42,759 nucleotides of DNA from Companilactobacillus nantensis DSM 16982 (lineage in GTDB: Bacteria; Bacillota; Bacilli; Lactobacillales; Lactobacillaceae): the NCBI RefSeq assembly GCF_001435815.1, contig NZ_AZFV01000025.1, forward strand, positions 1 to 42,759. Direction: 5' to 3'. Below the pieces are notes generated by a model that was not told where the DNA came from, did not search any database, and saw nothing but the letters and a program-made list of their open reading frames with translations. Of the stretch, positions 1 through 7,906 are shown piece after piece (the stretch's first letter is position 1; each line of letters begins with the position of its first letter). The position numbers and the translations under genes were made by a program.

Positions 1-57
1 CGAATCTCACCTGTGACATAAATTAAACTCTCTGGAGTTTCACTTAATAATTAAAAT

Positions 58-101
58 AACTCATAAACGTCGTTCATTCAACGTTTATGAGTTATTTTTT
101 T
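58..101 (+). terminator. Rho-independent terminator
   Basis: A 13-bp perfect stem (AACTCATAAACGT at 58-70 with its complement at 81-93) encloses a 10-base loop and is followed by a run of T on the plus strand. It would end a plus-strand gene lying left of the window. Its position just past the stop of the minus-strand CDF gene means it may also stop that transcript, but the T-tract is weaker in that direction. Confidence 0.75.
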
Positions 102-168
102 GCTTCCAATTAATCAAATTAAAAATTTTGCCCACATTATGCCCACAAAAATGGAAATATTATTTAAC

Positions 169-1152
169 TTACTTTTTAGTAAATGGTACAGCCATCACGT
201 CAGTATCAACAATTCCAAACTGACGTCTCATCTGGGCCTCAATCCGTTCTCCCAGACGATAACTGTCCTTAACTTCCATATATGGATCAACTGCAATAAT
301 AACGTCTAAAGTCACCATATTGCCATTATAACTAGCATTCAAATCAACTACATCTTTGACTTCTTCATATTTTTCAATTGCTGCTTTAAATTGCTCTTCA
401 ACTTTTGGATCAAAGTAATCCGCCAAATTTAAACTACTCTCACGAAAAATCTTAATCCCTGACGTCAAGATAAAAATACCAACAGCGATACTAGCAACGC
501 CATCGAGCCAGACAATTTTAAAGAGTAAAGCCCCTGCAATGGCCACAAACGTACCTAAACTAGTCATCGCATCACTCAAACTATCTTGAGCTGCTGCTGT
601 CAAAGCCGCATTTTGCAACTTCCGACCTCCAGCTTTGTTGAACCACCAAACAACCAACATAATAATCGTAGCAATCCCTGCCCCAGCCAAAGTTACTGGT
701 TGTGGCACATCCATAGTTGTCCGCTTTATTAAACTCATCAAACCGGTATACATAACATTACAGGCAATAGCAATCATAATGATTCCAGTAATTAACGTAA
801 AGACCGTTTCATAGTGAAAACGAGCTAATTGTAATTTTTGACCACTTTTAGTTGGATCATCAGGCAATGGCTCGCCCATGATATCGTCATCATCCGTATC
901 ACGAGCGATAAATATTCCAATCAACAATAAAACAGCCGAAATAATACCTGCCAAATTATTCAAAGCATCCGCACGTAAGGTTTGCGAATGACCAATAATC
1001 GCTAAGTAATATTCAATAACCGAAATTAACAAATACGCAGCAACGTTAAACCAAAGGTGGTGCTGGGCACTATGGAGTCGCTTAAGCTCTTCTTTTTGCA
1101 TCTTTTTCCATATTTGTTGTTCTGCCTGCCTATGTGCTGTTTGTTCTTCCAT
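169..1152 (-). CDS. Cation diffusion facilitator (CDF) family transporter
   Basis: This is a 327-residue membrane protein expected to export a divalent metal (Zn, Mn or Fe/Co) in exchange for protons. About six hydrophobic segments run from residue 33 to 235, followed by a cytoplasmic ferredoxin-like tail (about 240-327) typical of the family. The TM2 metal-site region reads RADALNNLAG and the TM5 region DSLSD. The TM5 DxxxD pair is intact. In TM2 the Asn-rich signature resembles Mn-type CDF proteins, but the usual second Asp position is Gly, so metal specificity cannot be assigned. An RBS-like AAAGGACT precedes the ATG. It stands alone, with a small unknown gene upstream separated by a terminator. 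Confidence 0.9.
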   Translation of the reverse strand: MEEQTAHRQAEQQIWKKMQKEELKRLHSAQHHLWFNVAAYLLISVIEYYLAIIGHSQTLRADALNNLAGIISAVLLLIGIFIARDTDDDDIMGEPLPDDPTKSGQKLQLARFHYETVFTLITGIIMIAIACNVMYTGLMSLIKRTTMDVPQPVTLAGAGIATIIMLVVWWFNKAGGRKLQNAALTAAAQDSLSDAMTSLGTFVAIAGALLFKIVWLDGVASIAVGIFILTSGIKIFRESSLNLADYFDPKVEEQFKAAIEKYEEVKDVVDLNASYNGNMVTLDVIIAVDPYMEVKDSYRLGERIEAQMRRQFGIVDTDVMAVPFTKK

Positions 1153-1262
1153 AAATTCAAGTCCTTTTGATACGAAAAATATCTCTTCTTAAAATACAAT
1201 GTCATAAATAATTACAACAAAGTACGCCATTCACCACTATTCTAACAATTAAAAAATCAGAC

Positions 1263-1298
1263 CAAAACAAAAAGCCCTTTCTTTTTAGAAAGGACTTT
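1263..1298 (-). terminator. Terminator of the small gene at 1445-1576
   Basis: On the minus strand the stem AAAGTCCTTTC/GAAAGGGCTTT (1288-1298 with 1271-1281, one mismatch) is followed by TTTTTGTTTT. It lies between the stop of the 43-residue gene and the start of the CDF gene. It therefore isolates the two and argues that the small gene is its own transcription unit. Confidence 0.65.
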
Positions 1299-1444
1299 CT
1301 TTAGTTATCGTTGAGGATAGAACTGCAACTCTCGTTGCTTATTCAATATATCATCTCATAAGCCAGAATTCTACTAATTCATACATACGTAAAGTATCTG
1401 TATTCTGAATTACATTTCTGTTAATAAATGATAACGAATTAAAA

Positions 1445-1576
1445 CTAGGCGACCATCTTCAACAACTTATTCATAGCTTCTTCAATTGACTTACCGCATG
1501 CAGAAACCCTAGTGTTTTTCTTATCAAATACGGTAAACAACTGGTGCTTTGTGTCCAAAGTCACTTTATATCTCAT
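1445..1576 (-). CDS. Small protein of unknown function, 43 aa
   Basis: I do not recognise this protein. The 43 codons start with ATG at 1576, eight bases after a strong TGGAGGT site, and end with TAG. The sequence begins MRYKVTLDTKHQLF and ends AMNKLLKMVA, with Cys27 in SACGKSIEEA. Alternating short beta-like stretches followed by a helix (IEEAMNKLL) faintly recall the start of HicB-like antitoxins, but it is too short to claim that. A promoter (1608-1635) sits directly upstream and a terminator directly downstream, which together make translation likely. It is probably a monocistronic gene. Confidence 0.6.
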   Translation of the reverse strand: MRYKVTLDTKHQLFTVFDKKNTRVSACGKSIEEAMNKLLKMVA

Positions 1577-1972
1577 ATTGCTTACCTCCAATTATTTATG
1601 ATTCCTAATCATACACGCATTTTTAAGAAAATCAATAGAAATAGACAAACTATTTTATTTTTTATTATAAAAATTGTTCGGCAACATACTCATGACGTTT
1701 CCCAAGCAATTCAGCTAAATTTATAAATAGGCTCTCATTTCAAAAAAATTAGGTCAATCTAAAACAGATTCAATTAAATCCCATAAATAGGCATTCTGTA
1801 ATTTAATCGTAATATTGTAACAAAAGTTCTGGCATTAAAACACTTTCCAGAAAACATTCTTATTGTTCTGTTAAAACTGAATATTATTTTTAATATAGTC
1901 TCATTTGGCCCTATATTGTTCGGATTTCAGTCCATGTTAAGCACTTACAGCCTTAGAAATGTTTCATGAAAA
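1577..1972. other. Non-coding gap of about 400 bp
   Basis: This gap separates the small gene from the terminator of the PLP enzyme gene. Apart from the promoter at 1608-1635 I see only AT-rich sequence: no reading frame with an RBS on either strand, no RNA gene and no copy of the structured repeat seen elsewhere in the window. Confidence 0.5.
1608..1635 (-). promoter_or_regulatory. Probable sigma-A promoter of the small gene
   Basis: On the minus strand TTGATT (1630-1635) and TATGAT (1608-1613) are separated by 16 bp. A TG dinucleotide just before the -10 box makes it an extended -10. The start codon lies about 32 bp downstream of the -10 box. Confidence 0.55.
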
Positions 1973-2000
1973 CAAAAAGCCTGACCGCTTGGTCAGACCC
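1973..2000 (-). terminator. Terminator of the PLP-enzyme gene
   Basis: Minus-strand hairpin GTCTGACC-AAGC-GGTCAGGC followed by TTTTTGTTTT, beginning right after the stop codon at 2001. It closes the miaA-PLP enzyme transcript. Confidence 0.85.
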
Positions 2001-3251
2001 TTAAAAGAACAATTCTTTACATGCATTAGAAATGGCAATCTTAACGTGTTCGTAAGTTAGGCCACCTTGAATATAAATGATATATGGAGCACGCATTGGT
2101 CCGTCACAGGAGAATTCGATACTAGCACCTGAGACAAATGTTCCAGCAGCCATAACAACATTATCTTCATAACCTGACATTGGACTAGGAATTGGTGAAA
2201 CATCTGAATCAATTGGTGAAAACTTTTGAACCATTTTGGCAAATTGAACCATTTTATCAGGATCTCCAAATTCAATCGTTTGAATCAAATCAGTCCGATC
2301 ATCATTCCACTTAGGTGAAACATTTAATCCCAATTTTTCGAAGATCGCTGCTTCAAAAATAGCACCCTTGATAGCATTACCAGTTACTCGAGGAGCTAAG
2401 AAGAAGCCTTGGAACATTTCTGATTGACGATCGATCGTAGCACCCTCAGAAGCGCCAATACCAGGTGCTGTAAGACGATAACTAGCTAATTCAACTAAAT
2501 CCTTCTTACCGACGATATATCCACCAACTTTAGCTAAGCCACCACCAGCATTTTTGATCAAAGAACCAGCCATTAAATCTGCTCCAACTTCAGTAGGTTC
2601 AATTTCTTCAGAAAATTCACCATAACAGTTATCAACAAAAATAATTGCATCAGAAACAGTCTTCACTTGTTTAATGATTTCAGCAATTTCCTTAACAGTT
2701 AAACTCTTACGTGTCGAATAACCGCGTGATCGTTGAATTGCAATAACCTTAGGTTGTTCTTCTTGAATCTTTTGTTTCATTAAATCAAAGTCAACTTGGT
2801 CACCATTCATTTTGACAGAATCAAAACCAACTTGATAATCAATTAAAGAACCCCGCTTATTACCGGCAATTCCGATAACTTCTTGCATTGTATCGTAAGG
2901 TTCACCTGTTACGTACAAGAGATTATCTCCTGGACGCAGAAGGCCAAAGAGTGCCGTAGCCAAAGTATGTGTTCCTGAAACAAATTGTGGACGTACTAAA
3001 GCTGCTTCAGTCTTAAAAACATCCGCATAGACAGCTTCAAGTTGGTCACGTCCACGGTCATCATCGCCATAACCAGTTGTTCCCAATAAACTTGATTCAT
3101 CGATACTTTCTTTTCTAAAAGCAGCCAACACTTTATTTTGATTATCCAAAACTTGCTCGTCAATTTCAGCTAGTTTTGGTGCAATCATTTGGTCAGTCTC
3201 TTTGATAACTTCCTTTAATTTATCTGGAAATGCTGCGTTCCATTTAGTCAT
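2001..3251 (-). CDS. PLP-dependent methionine gamma-lyase family protein (YnbB-like)
   Basis: A 416-residue fold-type I PLP enzyme of the family annotated as methionine gamma-lyase-like or 'aluminium resistance' protein (YnbB in Bacillus). The likely Schiff-base lysine lies in GSLIKNAGGGLAKVGG (about residue 235), preceded by FVDNCYGEF, the aspartate that contacts the pyridine nitrogen. GTTGYGYDDRGR-like residues near 58-69 (GTTGYGDDDRGRD) and SGTHTLATALF are family signatures. The true substrate is unknown. Its start overlaps the end of miaA by 8 bases, with AGGGGGA as RBS inside miaA, so the two genes are cotranscribed. The miaA-ynbB linkage is also found in Bacillus. Confidence 0.88.
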   Translation of the reverse strand: MTKWNAAFPDKLKEVIKETDQMIAPKLAEIDEQVLDNQNKVLAAFRKESIDESSLLGTTGYGDDDRGRDQLEAVYADVFKTEAALVRPQFVSGTHTLATALFGLLRPGDNLLYVTGEPYDTMQEVIGIAGNKRGSLIDYQVGFDSVKMNGDQVDFDLMKQKIQEEQPKVIAIQRSRGYSTRKSLTVKEIAEIIKQVKTVSDAIIFVDNCYGEFSEEIEPTEVGADLMAGSLIKNAGGGLAKVGGYIVGKKDLVELASYRLTAPGIGASEGATIDRQSEMFQGFFLAPRVTGNAIKGAIFEAAIFEKLGLNVSPKWNDDRTDLIQTIEFGDPDKMVQFAKMVQKFSPIDSDVSPIPSPMSGYEDNVVMAAGTFVSGASIEFSCDGPMRAPYIIYIQGGLTYEHVKIAISNACKELFF

Positions 3252-4167
3252 TTTGTCCCCCTAAAAATTTCATAATATTTTTTTCAATATCATTTTGATA
3301 ATTTTTATCATCACTAATATTATACCAATCTACATCCATCTGATTACGGAAATAAGTAAATTGACGTTTAGCAAAATGACGCGAATTTTTCTTAATTTCA
3401 TCAAGACAATCATCTAGGCTAGCCTGACCCTCAAAGTAAGGAAATAGTTCCTTGTAACCAATTCCATTCTTAGCTTGAGGAAAAGACTCCCGATGATCGT
3501 AAACGTACTTAGCTTCGTCTAATAATCCCATTTCAACCATCTTATCTACCCGTGCATTAATTCGTTGATATAACTTGGGACGATCATCAGTCAAACCAAC
3601 TAAATAAAAATCAGCCCACTTTTGACCATTATTTTGCTCAGTAATTGATTTACCAGTCGAACGTTTAACTTCAATTGCCCTAATCAAACGACGCGAATTC
3701 TCAATATCAATTTGTTGATAGGCCAAAGGATCTTCTTGCTTCAAAATAGTTTGTAATTGATCAAGTCTACCAGCCTGTTCTAATTGAACCAATTCTTGAC
3801 GATACAAATCGTCATCCTTCTTACCACCAAGATTAAGATTATTAACTAATGAACTTAAATAAAAGCCCGTCCCACCCACAACTAGCGACACTTTTTTAGC
3901 AGTTGATAAATCAGTAATAATTGTTTTAGCTTTAGCTTGAAAGTCTTTGACCGTATAACGTTGGTCAGCATCACAAATATCGACTAAGTGATGTGGAACT
4001 GCTGCTAATTCAGCAGGTGAATCTTTCGCCGTTCCAATATCCAATCGCCGATAAATTTGCATCGAATCCCCGGAAATTATTTCACCATTTAATTTTTGGG
4101 CTAATTTTAACCCTAGGGCACTCTTACCAACAGCAGTCGGCCCTACAATCGCAACAACTTTTATCAA
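3244..4167 (-). CDS. miaA: tRNA dimethylallyltransferase MiaA
   Basis: MiaA transfers a dimethylallyl group to A37 of tRNAs that read codons starting with U, giving i6A. The 307-residue protein has the P-loop GPTAVGKS at residues 9-16, followed by SGDSMQIYR, the conserved Asp/Gln region that holds the target base. GGTGFYL (about 102-108) and RRLIRAIEV (about 164-172) are also diagnostic. The length is normal for the family. It is the first gene of a two-gene operon and faces away from the DUF3042 gene. Confidence 0.97.
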   Translation of the reverse strand: MIKVVAIVGPTAVGKSALGLKLAQKLNGEIISGDSMQIYRRLDIGTAKDSPAELAAVPHHLVDICDADQRYTVKDFQAKAKTIITDLSTAKKVSLVVGGTGFYLSSLVNNLNLGGKKDDDLYRQELVQLEQAGRLDQLQTILKQEDPLAYQQIDIENSRRLIRAIEVKRSTGKSITEQNNGQKWADFYLVGLTDDRPKLYQRINARVDKMVEMGLLDEAKYVYDHRESFPQAKNGIGYKELFPYFEGQASLDDCLDEIKKNSRHFAKRQFTYFRNQMDVDWYNISDDKNYQNDIEKNIMKFLGGQND

Positions 4168-4252
4168 AAAATTACCTCTCTTAGACAGTCTTTTATAGAT
4201 ATTTTAACCGAAATAAGCCATAATGAGAATTAAAGACAGGAGGAATATTATT

Positions 4253-4447
4253 ATGGCAAAAAAACAAAAACATCTTCGTTTTGTTAAAGGCTTCCTTGTT
4301 GGTTCACTAACAACAGCTACAGCAGTTTATGGAGCATTACACGCTTTCAAGAAAAAGGTTATCGAACCCGAAAATGTTGAAAATGAACGTGTCGAAGCTA
4401 ACCGCAGACGTGCTAACCGTAAGAGTCTCCAAGCACACCAAGGCTAA
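4253..4447 (+). CDS. DUF3042 family small membrane protein
   Basis: A 64-residue protein with one hydrophobic segment (GFLVGSLTTATAVYGALHAF, about residues 13-32) and highly basic ends. This matches the DUF3042 proteins found almost only in Lactobacillales; function unknown. I chose ATG 4253, preceded by ACAGGAGGA at optimal spacing, rather than the in-frame ATG at 4223, which has no RBS. It is transcribed away from miaA and ends at its own terminator. Confidence 0.85.
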   Translation: MAKKQKHLRFVKGFLVGSLTTATAVYGALHAFKKKVIEPENVENERVEANRRRANRKSLQAHQG

Positions 4448-4467
4448 TAACAATAGAATAATAAATT

Positions 4468-4499
4468 ATAAAACAGATAGATTTTCTATCTGTTTTTTG
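4468..4499 (+). terminator. Terminator of the DUF3042 gene
   Basis: Stem AACAGATAGA-TTT-TCTATCTGTT followed by six T on the plus strand, about 25 bp after the stop codon. Confidence 0.85.
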
Positions 4500-4541
4500 T
4501 TTGCTTGAAATCTTGTCTCTATCTAATGTAATTGGAGATTC

Positions 4542-4734
4542 TGCCTCCAAGAACAAGAAATTTAGGTCGCTATGGGGACCGACCCGAGCCAAAGGACGGT
4601 CTCGTATCTCGATTTTGAACCTCGCAAAATGCGCGAGTTTCAAAACTCGTCCCGTGGTGTAATGGCTAAAGCCTAACGCCACCTTCACAGCGACCTAAAT
4701 TCTTGTTCCTTCCGGCTAGTTTATTCGGCAAATT
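4542..4734 (+). repeat. Long structured intergenic repeat, full copy 1
   Basis: This element fills the gap between two convergent genes. The ends are TGCCTCC and TTCCGGCTAGTTTATT. The outer stem pairs 4550-4571 with 4689-4709 (one bulged T). Inside, GGGAC (4575-4579) pairs with GTCCC (4649-4653) and encloses two arms. One carries the loop GAGCC...GGTCTC (4581-4605, partly decayed here). The other pairs TTTTGAA-CTCGC (4613-4625) with GCGAG-TTCAAAA (4633-4645). A third arm, GGTGT/ACGCC with a GGC-TAAA-GCC tip (4656-4680), follows. Three more full copies lie elsewhere in the window. I do not know the family. No convincing reading frame fits it. Confidence 0.85.
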
Positions 4735-4831
4735 TTATAATCAAGTTAAAAAATTAATAGCAAGAATACCTTTATCTCAAAGAATAAAACTTTTCAGTTC
4801 TGGGGACGGAACCCTTCAATATCCCCAATAA

Positions 4832-4868
4832 AAAATGCTGTGTCAGATAATCTCTGCACAGCATTTTT
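4832..4868 (-). terminator. Terminator of the glucokinase/rhodanese operon
   Basis: Minus-strand stem ATGCTGTG...CACAGCAT followed by TTTTTTATT, directly after the rhodanese stop codon at 4869. It ends the long operon that starts at the cyclo-ligase or rpmG. Confidence 0.8.
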
Positions 4869-5282
4869 TTAGATTTTAGTAGTTTTCTTTGTTTTGCCTT
4901 CCCAATCAACAAAACGGTCTTCTAACCACTTAACGTCAGTAAAGCCCCATTTGTTTTGCAACTTAAGAGCCGCACGGACACACATATTTTTGTTATCACT
5001 GTAAAGATAAACTGGAAGGTCTGGTCGTAATTCGCCCTCATTGTACTTGAGTTGTGAATATGGAAGACTTCTAGCACCCAAAATATGTTTGGCATCAAAT
5101 GCGTTTTTCTCTCTTAAATCAACAATTTGAGCTTTTCTCATTGTTTCCTCAAATGACTTTTGATCCATTGAACCACCCATGCTTCTACCTTTTAACCAGT
5201 AGTATAGCCATGAGCCAACCCAATAAACTAAAAATCCGATTACAATAATATACAAAACCACATTCAAAACTTGCATTAACAA
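4869..5282 (-). CDS. Membrane-anchored rhodanese-like protein (YqhL type)
   Basis: A 137-residue protein with an N-terminal membrane segment (about residues 3-25) and a cytoplasmic rhodanese domain (about 40-130): IVDLREKNAFDAKHILGA is the CH2A-like region. The active-site loop reads YLYSDNKNMCVRAA. Aligned with the usual YC-x4-RS-x-x-AA, the catalytic Cys is replaced by Ser and the loop Arg by Met. A Cys three residues before the double Ala cannot take its place without rearrangement. Sulfurtransferase activity is therefore doubtful and a binding role more likely. It is the last gene after glucokinase, six bases downstream, as in the related Bacillus cluster. Confidence 0.85.
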   Translation of the reverse strand: MLMQVLNVVLYIIVIGFLVYWVGSWLYYWLKGRSMGGSMDQKSFEETMRKAQIVDLREKNAFDAKHILGARSLPYSQLKYNEGELRPDLPVYLYSDNKNMCVRAALKLQNKWGFTDVKWLEDRFVDWEGKTKKTTKI

Positions 5283-5288
5283 AAACTC

Positions 5289-6251
5289 CTAATCAACTTT
5301 AATCAATGAAGCGGCACCGATAACACCGGCACCATTACCTAGACTGGCTAGTTTTAGCTCAGTTGCATCCTTGATTGTAGCAAATTCGTTAGCACGCATA
5401 GCTGTGTCAACTTTTGCACGAAGGAATTCACCAGCAGCTGAAACACCACCACCGATAACGATGTACTTAGGGTTCAATGTGTTAGCAATGTTACCAAGAA
5501 CAAATCCAAGTGAATCACAAACATAATCAGCAACGATCAATGCTAGATCATCGTTCTTCTTAGCTAAATCAAAAACATCTTTAGCTGAGATATCTTGACC
5601 ATCATCAAGCATTTCTTTCAATTCTGAGTTGCCAGCATATTCTGAAGCACGATCTCTAGCAACACGTACGATACCAGTAGCTGAGGCGATTGTTTCCAAA
5701 CAACCTTTCTTACCACAAGTACACATGAAACCGTTAGGATCAACTGTAACGTGACCGATTTCACCACCGGCACCATTAGCACCTTGAACTAGTTTACCGT
5801 TAGCGATGATACCACCACCAACACCAGTACCTAAGGTTACAAAGACAACATCATTAGCGTTGTTACCAGCACCTTGCCATCTTTCACCAAGAGCTGCAAC
5901 GTTAGCGTCATTTTCGATTACGACAGGAAGGCCTGTACCCTTTTCAATGTCGCGAACTGGATAAACTTCGTTAGTCCAGTTAAGGTTGTAAGCACCTTTG
6001 ATTGTTCCTTTTTCGTGGTTGATTGTACCAGGTGAACCTAGTCCAATACCATCAAATTGGTCAGGATTCATGTCATACATCTTGATATGGTGATTGATTG
6101 AATCAATGATATCAGGGATGATCAATTGTCCATCAGATAGAATATTTGTTTCAATACTCCATTTTTGTTGGATCTCACCTTTGTCAGTAAGAATAGCAAA
6201 TTTAATTGTTGTACCACCAAGGTCAACACCGATTAACTTTTTGTCTGTCAC
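5289..6251 (-). CDS. glcK: Glucokinase, ROK family
   Basis: Phosphorylates glucose to glucose-6-phosphate with ATP. The 320-residue protein starts with the phosphate-binding GVDLGGTTIKFA (about 8-19). It has VIENDANVAALGE with the catalytic Asp, the ROK signature with HVTVDPNG, and the zinc-binding CTCGKKGCLE (about 180-189). The second nucleotide-binding motif is VIGGGVSAAGEF near the C terminus. No N-terminal HTH is present, so it is an enzyme and not a ROK repressor. The start overlaps the yqgQ stop by 4 bases. Its product feeds glycolysis and the pentose phosphate pathway, which uses the gnd gene further along in this window. Confidence 0.95.
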   Translation of the reverse strand: MTDKKLIGVDLGGTTIKFAILTDKGEIQQKWSIETNILSDGQLIIPDIIDSINHHIKMYDMNPDQFDGIGLGSPGTINHEKGTIKGAYNLNWTNEVYPVRDIEKGTGLPVVIENDANVAALGERWQGAGNNANDVVFVTLGTGVGGGIIANGKLVQGANGAGGEIGHVTVDPNGFMCTCGKKGCLETIASATGIVRVARDRASEYAGNSELKEMLDDGQDISAKDVFDLAKKNDDLALIVADYVCDSLGFVLGNIANTLNPKYIVIGGGVSAAGEFLRAKVDTAMRANEFATIKDATELKLASLGNGAGVIGAASLIKVD

Positions 6252-6484
6252 TTTGATCTGTCCTTTTCTTCTTCTTTTTTCTCTTCTTTTCTGTGCTCAC
6301 GTTTTAAGACTAATTGAACACGAATGAAAGTCTGTTTGTCGATTAATCCACCTTCGTACAAGCGTCTGATCTCGCTAGACATCAATTCGATATCCCAGAT
6401 TCTTTTGCCCAAATGAACAAAAGTCCCAAAGCGTTTCAAAAGCTGTTGTACATCATAGAGGGTTCTAAAGCTCATATTATCCAT
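6248..6484 (-). CDS. YqgQ family protein (DUF910)
   Basis: A 78-residue small protein of the YqgQ/DUF910 family. The conserved start MSFRTLYDVQQLLKRFG and the WDIELMSSEIRRLYE segment are typical; the C terminus is a charged Lys/Glu tail. YqgQ folds as a small helical bundle thought to bind nucleic acid; its function is not established. It overlaps both neighbours by a few bases (the rhomboid gene upstream, glucokinase downstream), the same order as in Bacillus. Confidence 0.88.
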   Translation of the reverse strand: MDNMSFRTLYDVQQLLKRFGTFVHLGKRIWDIELMSSEIRRLYEGGLIDKQTFIRVQLVLKREHRKEEKKEEEKDRSK

Positions 6485-7157
6485 AAACTATCATACCCTT
6501 TGCATACATATAGTAAGAAATAACGACAACTAGCACGATTGCCAGTATTCGAAAAACCATCTTAGGGCGACTGATCTTGGGTAATCCCAAGGCATAACCA
6601 AGGAGTAACCCACCAATTGCGCCACCAACATGACCCCAAATATCGATACCAGACATGGTCAGGTCCATTAACAAGTTAACTGCAATTAGACCTAAAAAAC
6701 TTTTACCAAGTTCTCTCAAAAAACGATTTTCACGATAAATCACGCCTAATGCTAAAAATGCCGCAAACATCCCGAATAAGGACGTACTAGCACCAGCTGA
6801 AATAACATTTTCGGCACCGAAAGCAAAACTAGCTAGATTGCCCATAACACCGCTTAACATATAAATCACGAAAAATCGCCAATGACCGACCATTGGTTCT
6901 AAGATTTGACCAACATATAACAGTGTAAACCCATTCATAAAAATATGAAAGATGCCAATGTGTAAAAATATTGGTGTAATCAAACGCCACCATTGACCAG
7001 CTTGCACCAAAGAGTTGGTTTTAGCACCCATCAATAATAACGTTCGATAGTTTTGTGATCCACCAGCCAACGTTTCGACAAGGAAAATACCGATCGTAAC
7101 AACCAATAGAAACCAAGTAACATATGATTTACTCTCTCTATTGATTATTTGCATCAT
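6477..7157 (-). CDS. Rhomboid family intramembrane serine protease
   Basis: A rhomboid protease that would cut membrane proteins inside the bilayer. About 226 residues form a six- to seven-helix core. WWRLITPIFLHIGIFHIFMN carries the conserved His/Asn region. The nucleophile is in GASTSLFG (Ser about 124), and the catalytic His in WGHVGG (about 180). It lacks the long extra domains of Bacillus GluP (about 500 aa) and is a minimal form. Start: a GTG at 7163 is possible, but AGGTG lies just upstream of ATGATG at 7157/7154, so an ATG start is preferred. It overlaps the cyclo-ligase gene by about 20 bases. Confidence 0.9.
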   Translation of the reverse strand: MMQIINRESKSYVTWFLLVVTIGIFLVETLAGGSQNYRTLLLMGAKTNSLVQAGQWWRLITPIFLHIGIFHIFMNGFTLLYVGQILEPMVGHWRFFVIYMLSGVMGNLASFAFGAENVISAGASTSLFGMFAAFLALGVIYRENRFLRELGKSFLGLIAVNLLMDLTMSGIDIWGHVGGAIGGLLLGYALGLPKISRPKMVFRILAIVLVVVISYYMYAKGMIVYG

Positions 7158-7707
7158 TATCACCTGTTGATACTAAAATCTTATCTATTGGCTTATCGAG
7201 CACATATACTGGCCACGGAGTATCAGTATAGTATTGTCTCGACGAGGCTAAGGAAATTGTTTTTGTTGGATACTTGGCTAAGTAACGGTCAAAATAACCC
7301 GCACCAAAACCGAGCCGGTTGTTTGTCTTTGAATATGCCAAACCAGGCACAAGTAGAAGATCAGGTGGATCCATAATGTTATTATCAAAATTCTTAGGTT
7401 CTCTAACGCCAAAAGAACTCTCAGTTAGTTCAGTATCTTTCGTATATTTGACAAAAGTCATTGAATAATCCGCAAAAGTCTTGGGGATATAAACATCCTT
7501 CCCCATTTCCCAACATTGATTAATGATTGGAAAAGTAGGAATTTCATCATTCATACTCAAAGTAATACCGATACTTGGGGCGTTTTTAAAATCTAAATCA
7601 TCAAATAATTGCATATATAAATCATTGATCTCTTTTTGAGCCTTATCGGATTTCATAAACTCACTGACTAAGTCAATTTGCTTTTTTCTGAAGCTTATCT
7701 TATCCAA
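7138..7707 (-). CDS. 5-formyltetrahydrofolate cyclo-ligase
   Basis: Converts 5-formyl-THF to 5,10-methenyl-THF with ATP, recycling a dead-end folate. The 189-residue protein has the N-terminal RKKQ and the C-terminal signature LLVPGLAYSKTNNRLGFGAGYFDRYL (residues about 124-149: Gly-rich loop and the GxGxGYYD motif), plus the DKPIDKIL ending. The MGKDVYIPK region is also typical. It is equivalent to Bacillus yqgN and is the first gene of the yqgN-rhomboid-yqgQ-glcK-rhodanese operon, just downstream of rpmG. Confidence 0.93.
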   Translation of the reverse strand: MDKISFRKKQIDLVSEFMKSDKAQKEINDLYMQLFDDLDFKNAPSIGITLSMNDEIPTFPIINQCWEMGKDVYIPKTFADYSMTFVKYTKDTELTESSFGVREPKNFDNNIMDPPDLLLVPGLAYSKTNNRLGFGAGYFDRYLAKYPTKTISLASSRQYYTDTPWPVYVLDKPIDKILVSTGDNDANNQ

Positions 7708-7726
7708 CTAATCACTCCCTTAGTAA

Positions 7727-7759
7727 AAAAAAACAACAGGGGTTTTAACCTGTTGTTTA
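7727..7759 (-). terminator. Terminator of rpmG
   Basis: Stem AAACAACAGG...CCTGTTGTTT with a T-run on the minus strand. It overlaps the last codon and stop of rpmG and precedes the cyclo-ligase gene. Confidence 0.7.
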
Positions 7760-7906
7760 TTTTGTTTCACGGTGCAATGTAACAGTGCGTTCGCGAGGAC
7801 AATATTTCTTAAGTTCAAGGCGATCAGGATTGTTACGTTTGCTCTTGTTTGTTAGATATGTACGTTCGTGACATGAAGTACATTCCATTGTTATGTTTAC
7901 TCTCAT
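7757..7906 (-). CDS. rpmG: 50S ribosomal protein L33
   Basis: A 49-residue ribosomal protein reading [19 protein letters not shown] at its start and HRETK at its end. The first CxxC pair is intact (Cys9, Cys12). The second pair reads CPRE (Cys36 only), so the fourth zinc ligand is Glu. This suggests weak or absent zinc binding. The ATG is at 7906; the upstream RBS is AGGATGTTCCC-like and weak. It lies between the PBP gene upstream and the folate/rhomboid operon downstream, separated from the latter by a terminator. Confidence 0.93.
   Translation of the reverse strand: MRVNITMECTSCHERTYLTNKSKRNNPDRLELKKYCPRERTVTLHRETK

Noticed and set aside
4413-4688. Minus-strand open frame of 91 codons
   Set aside because: It is made of repeat copy 1 and the antisense of the DUF3042 gene end.
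4542-4734. Repeat as a tRNA, T-box or 6S-like RNA
   Set aside because: No CCA end, anticodon arm, T-box sequence or single long bulged duplex is present. The arm pattern fits none of these, and several copies exist.
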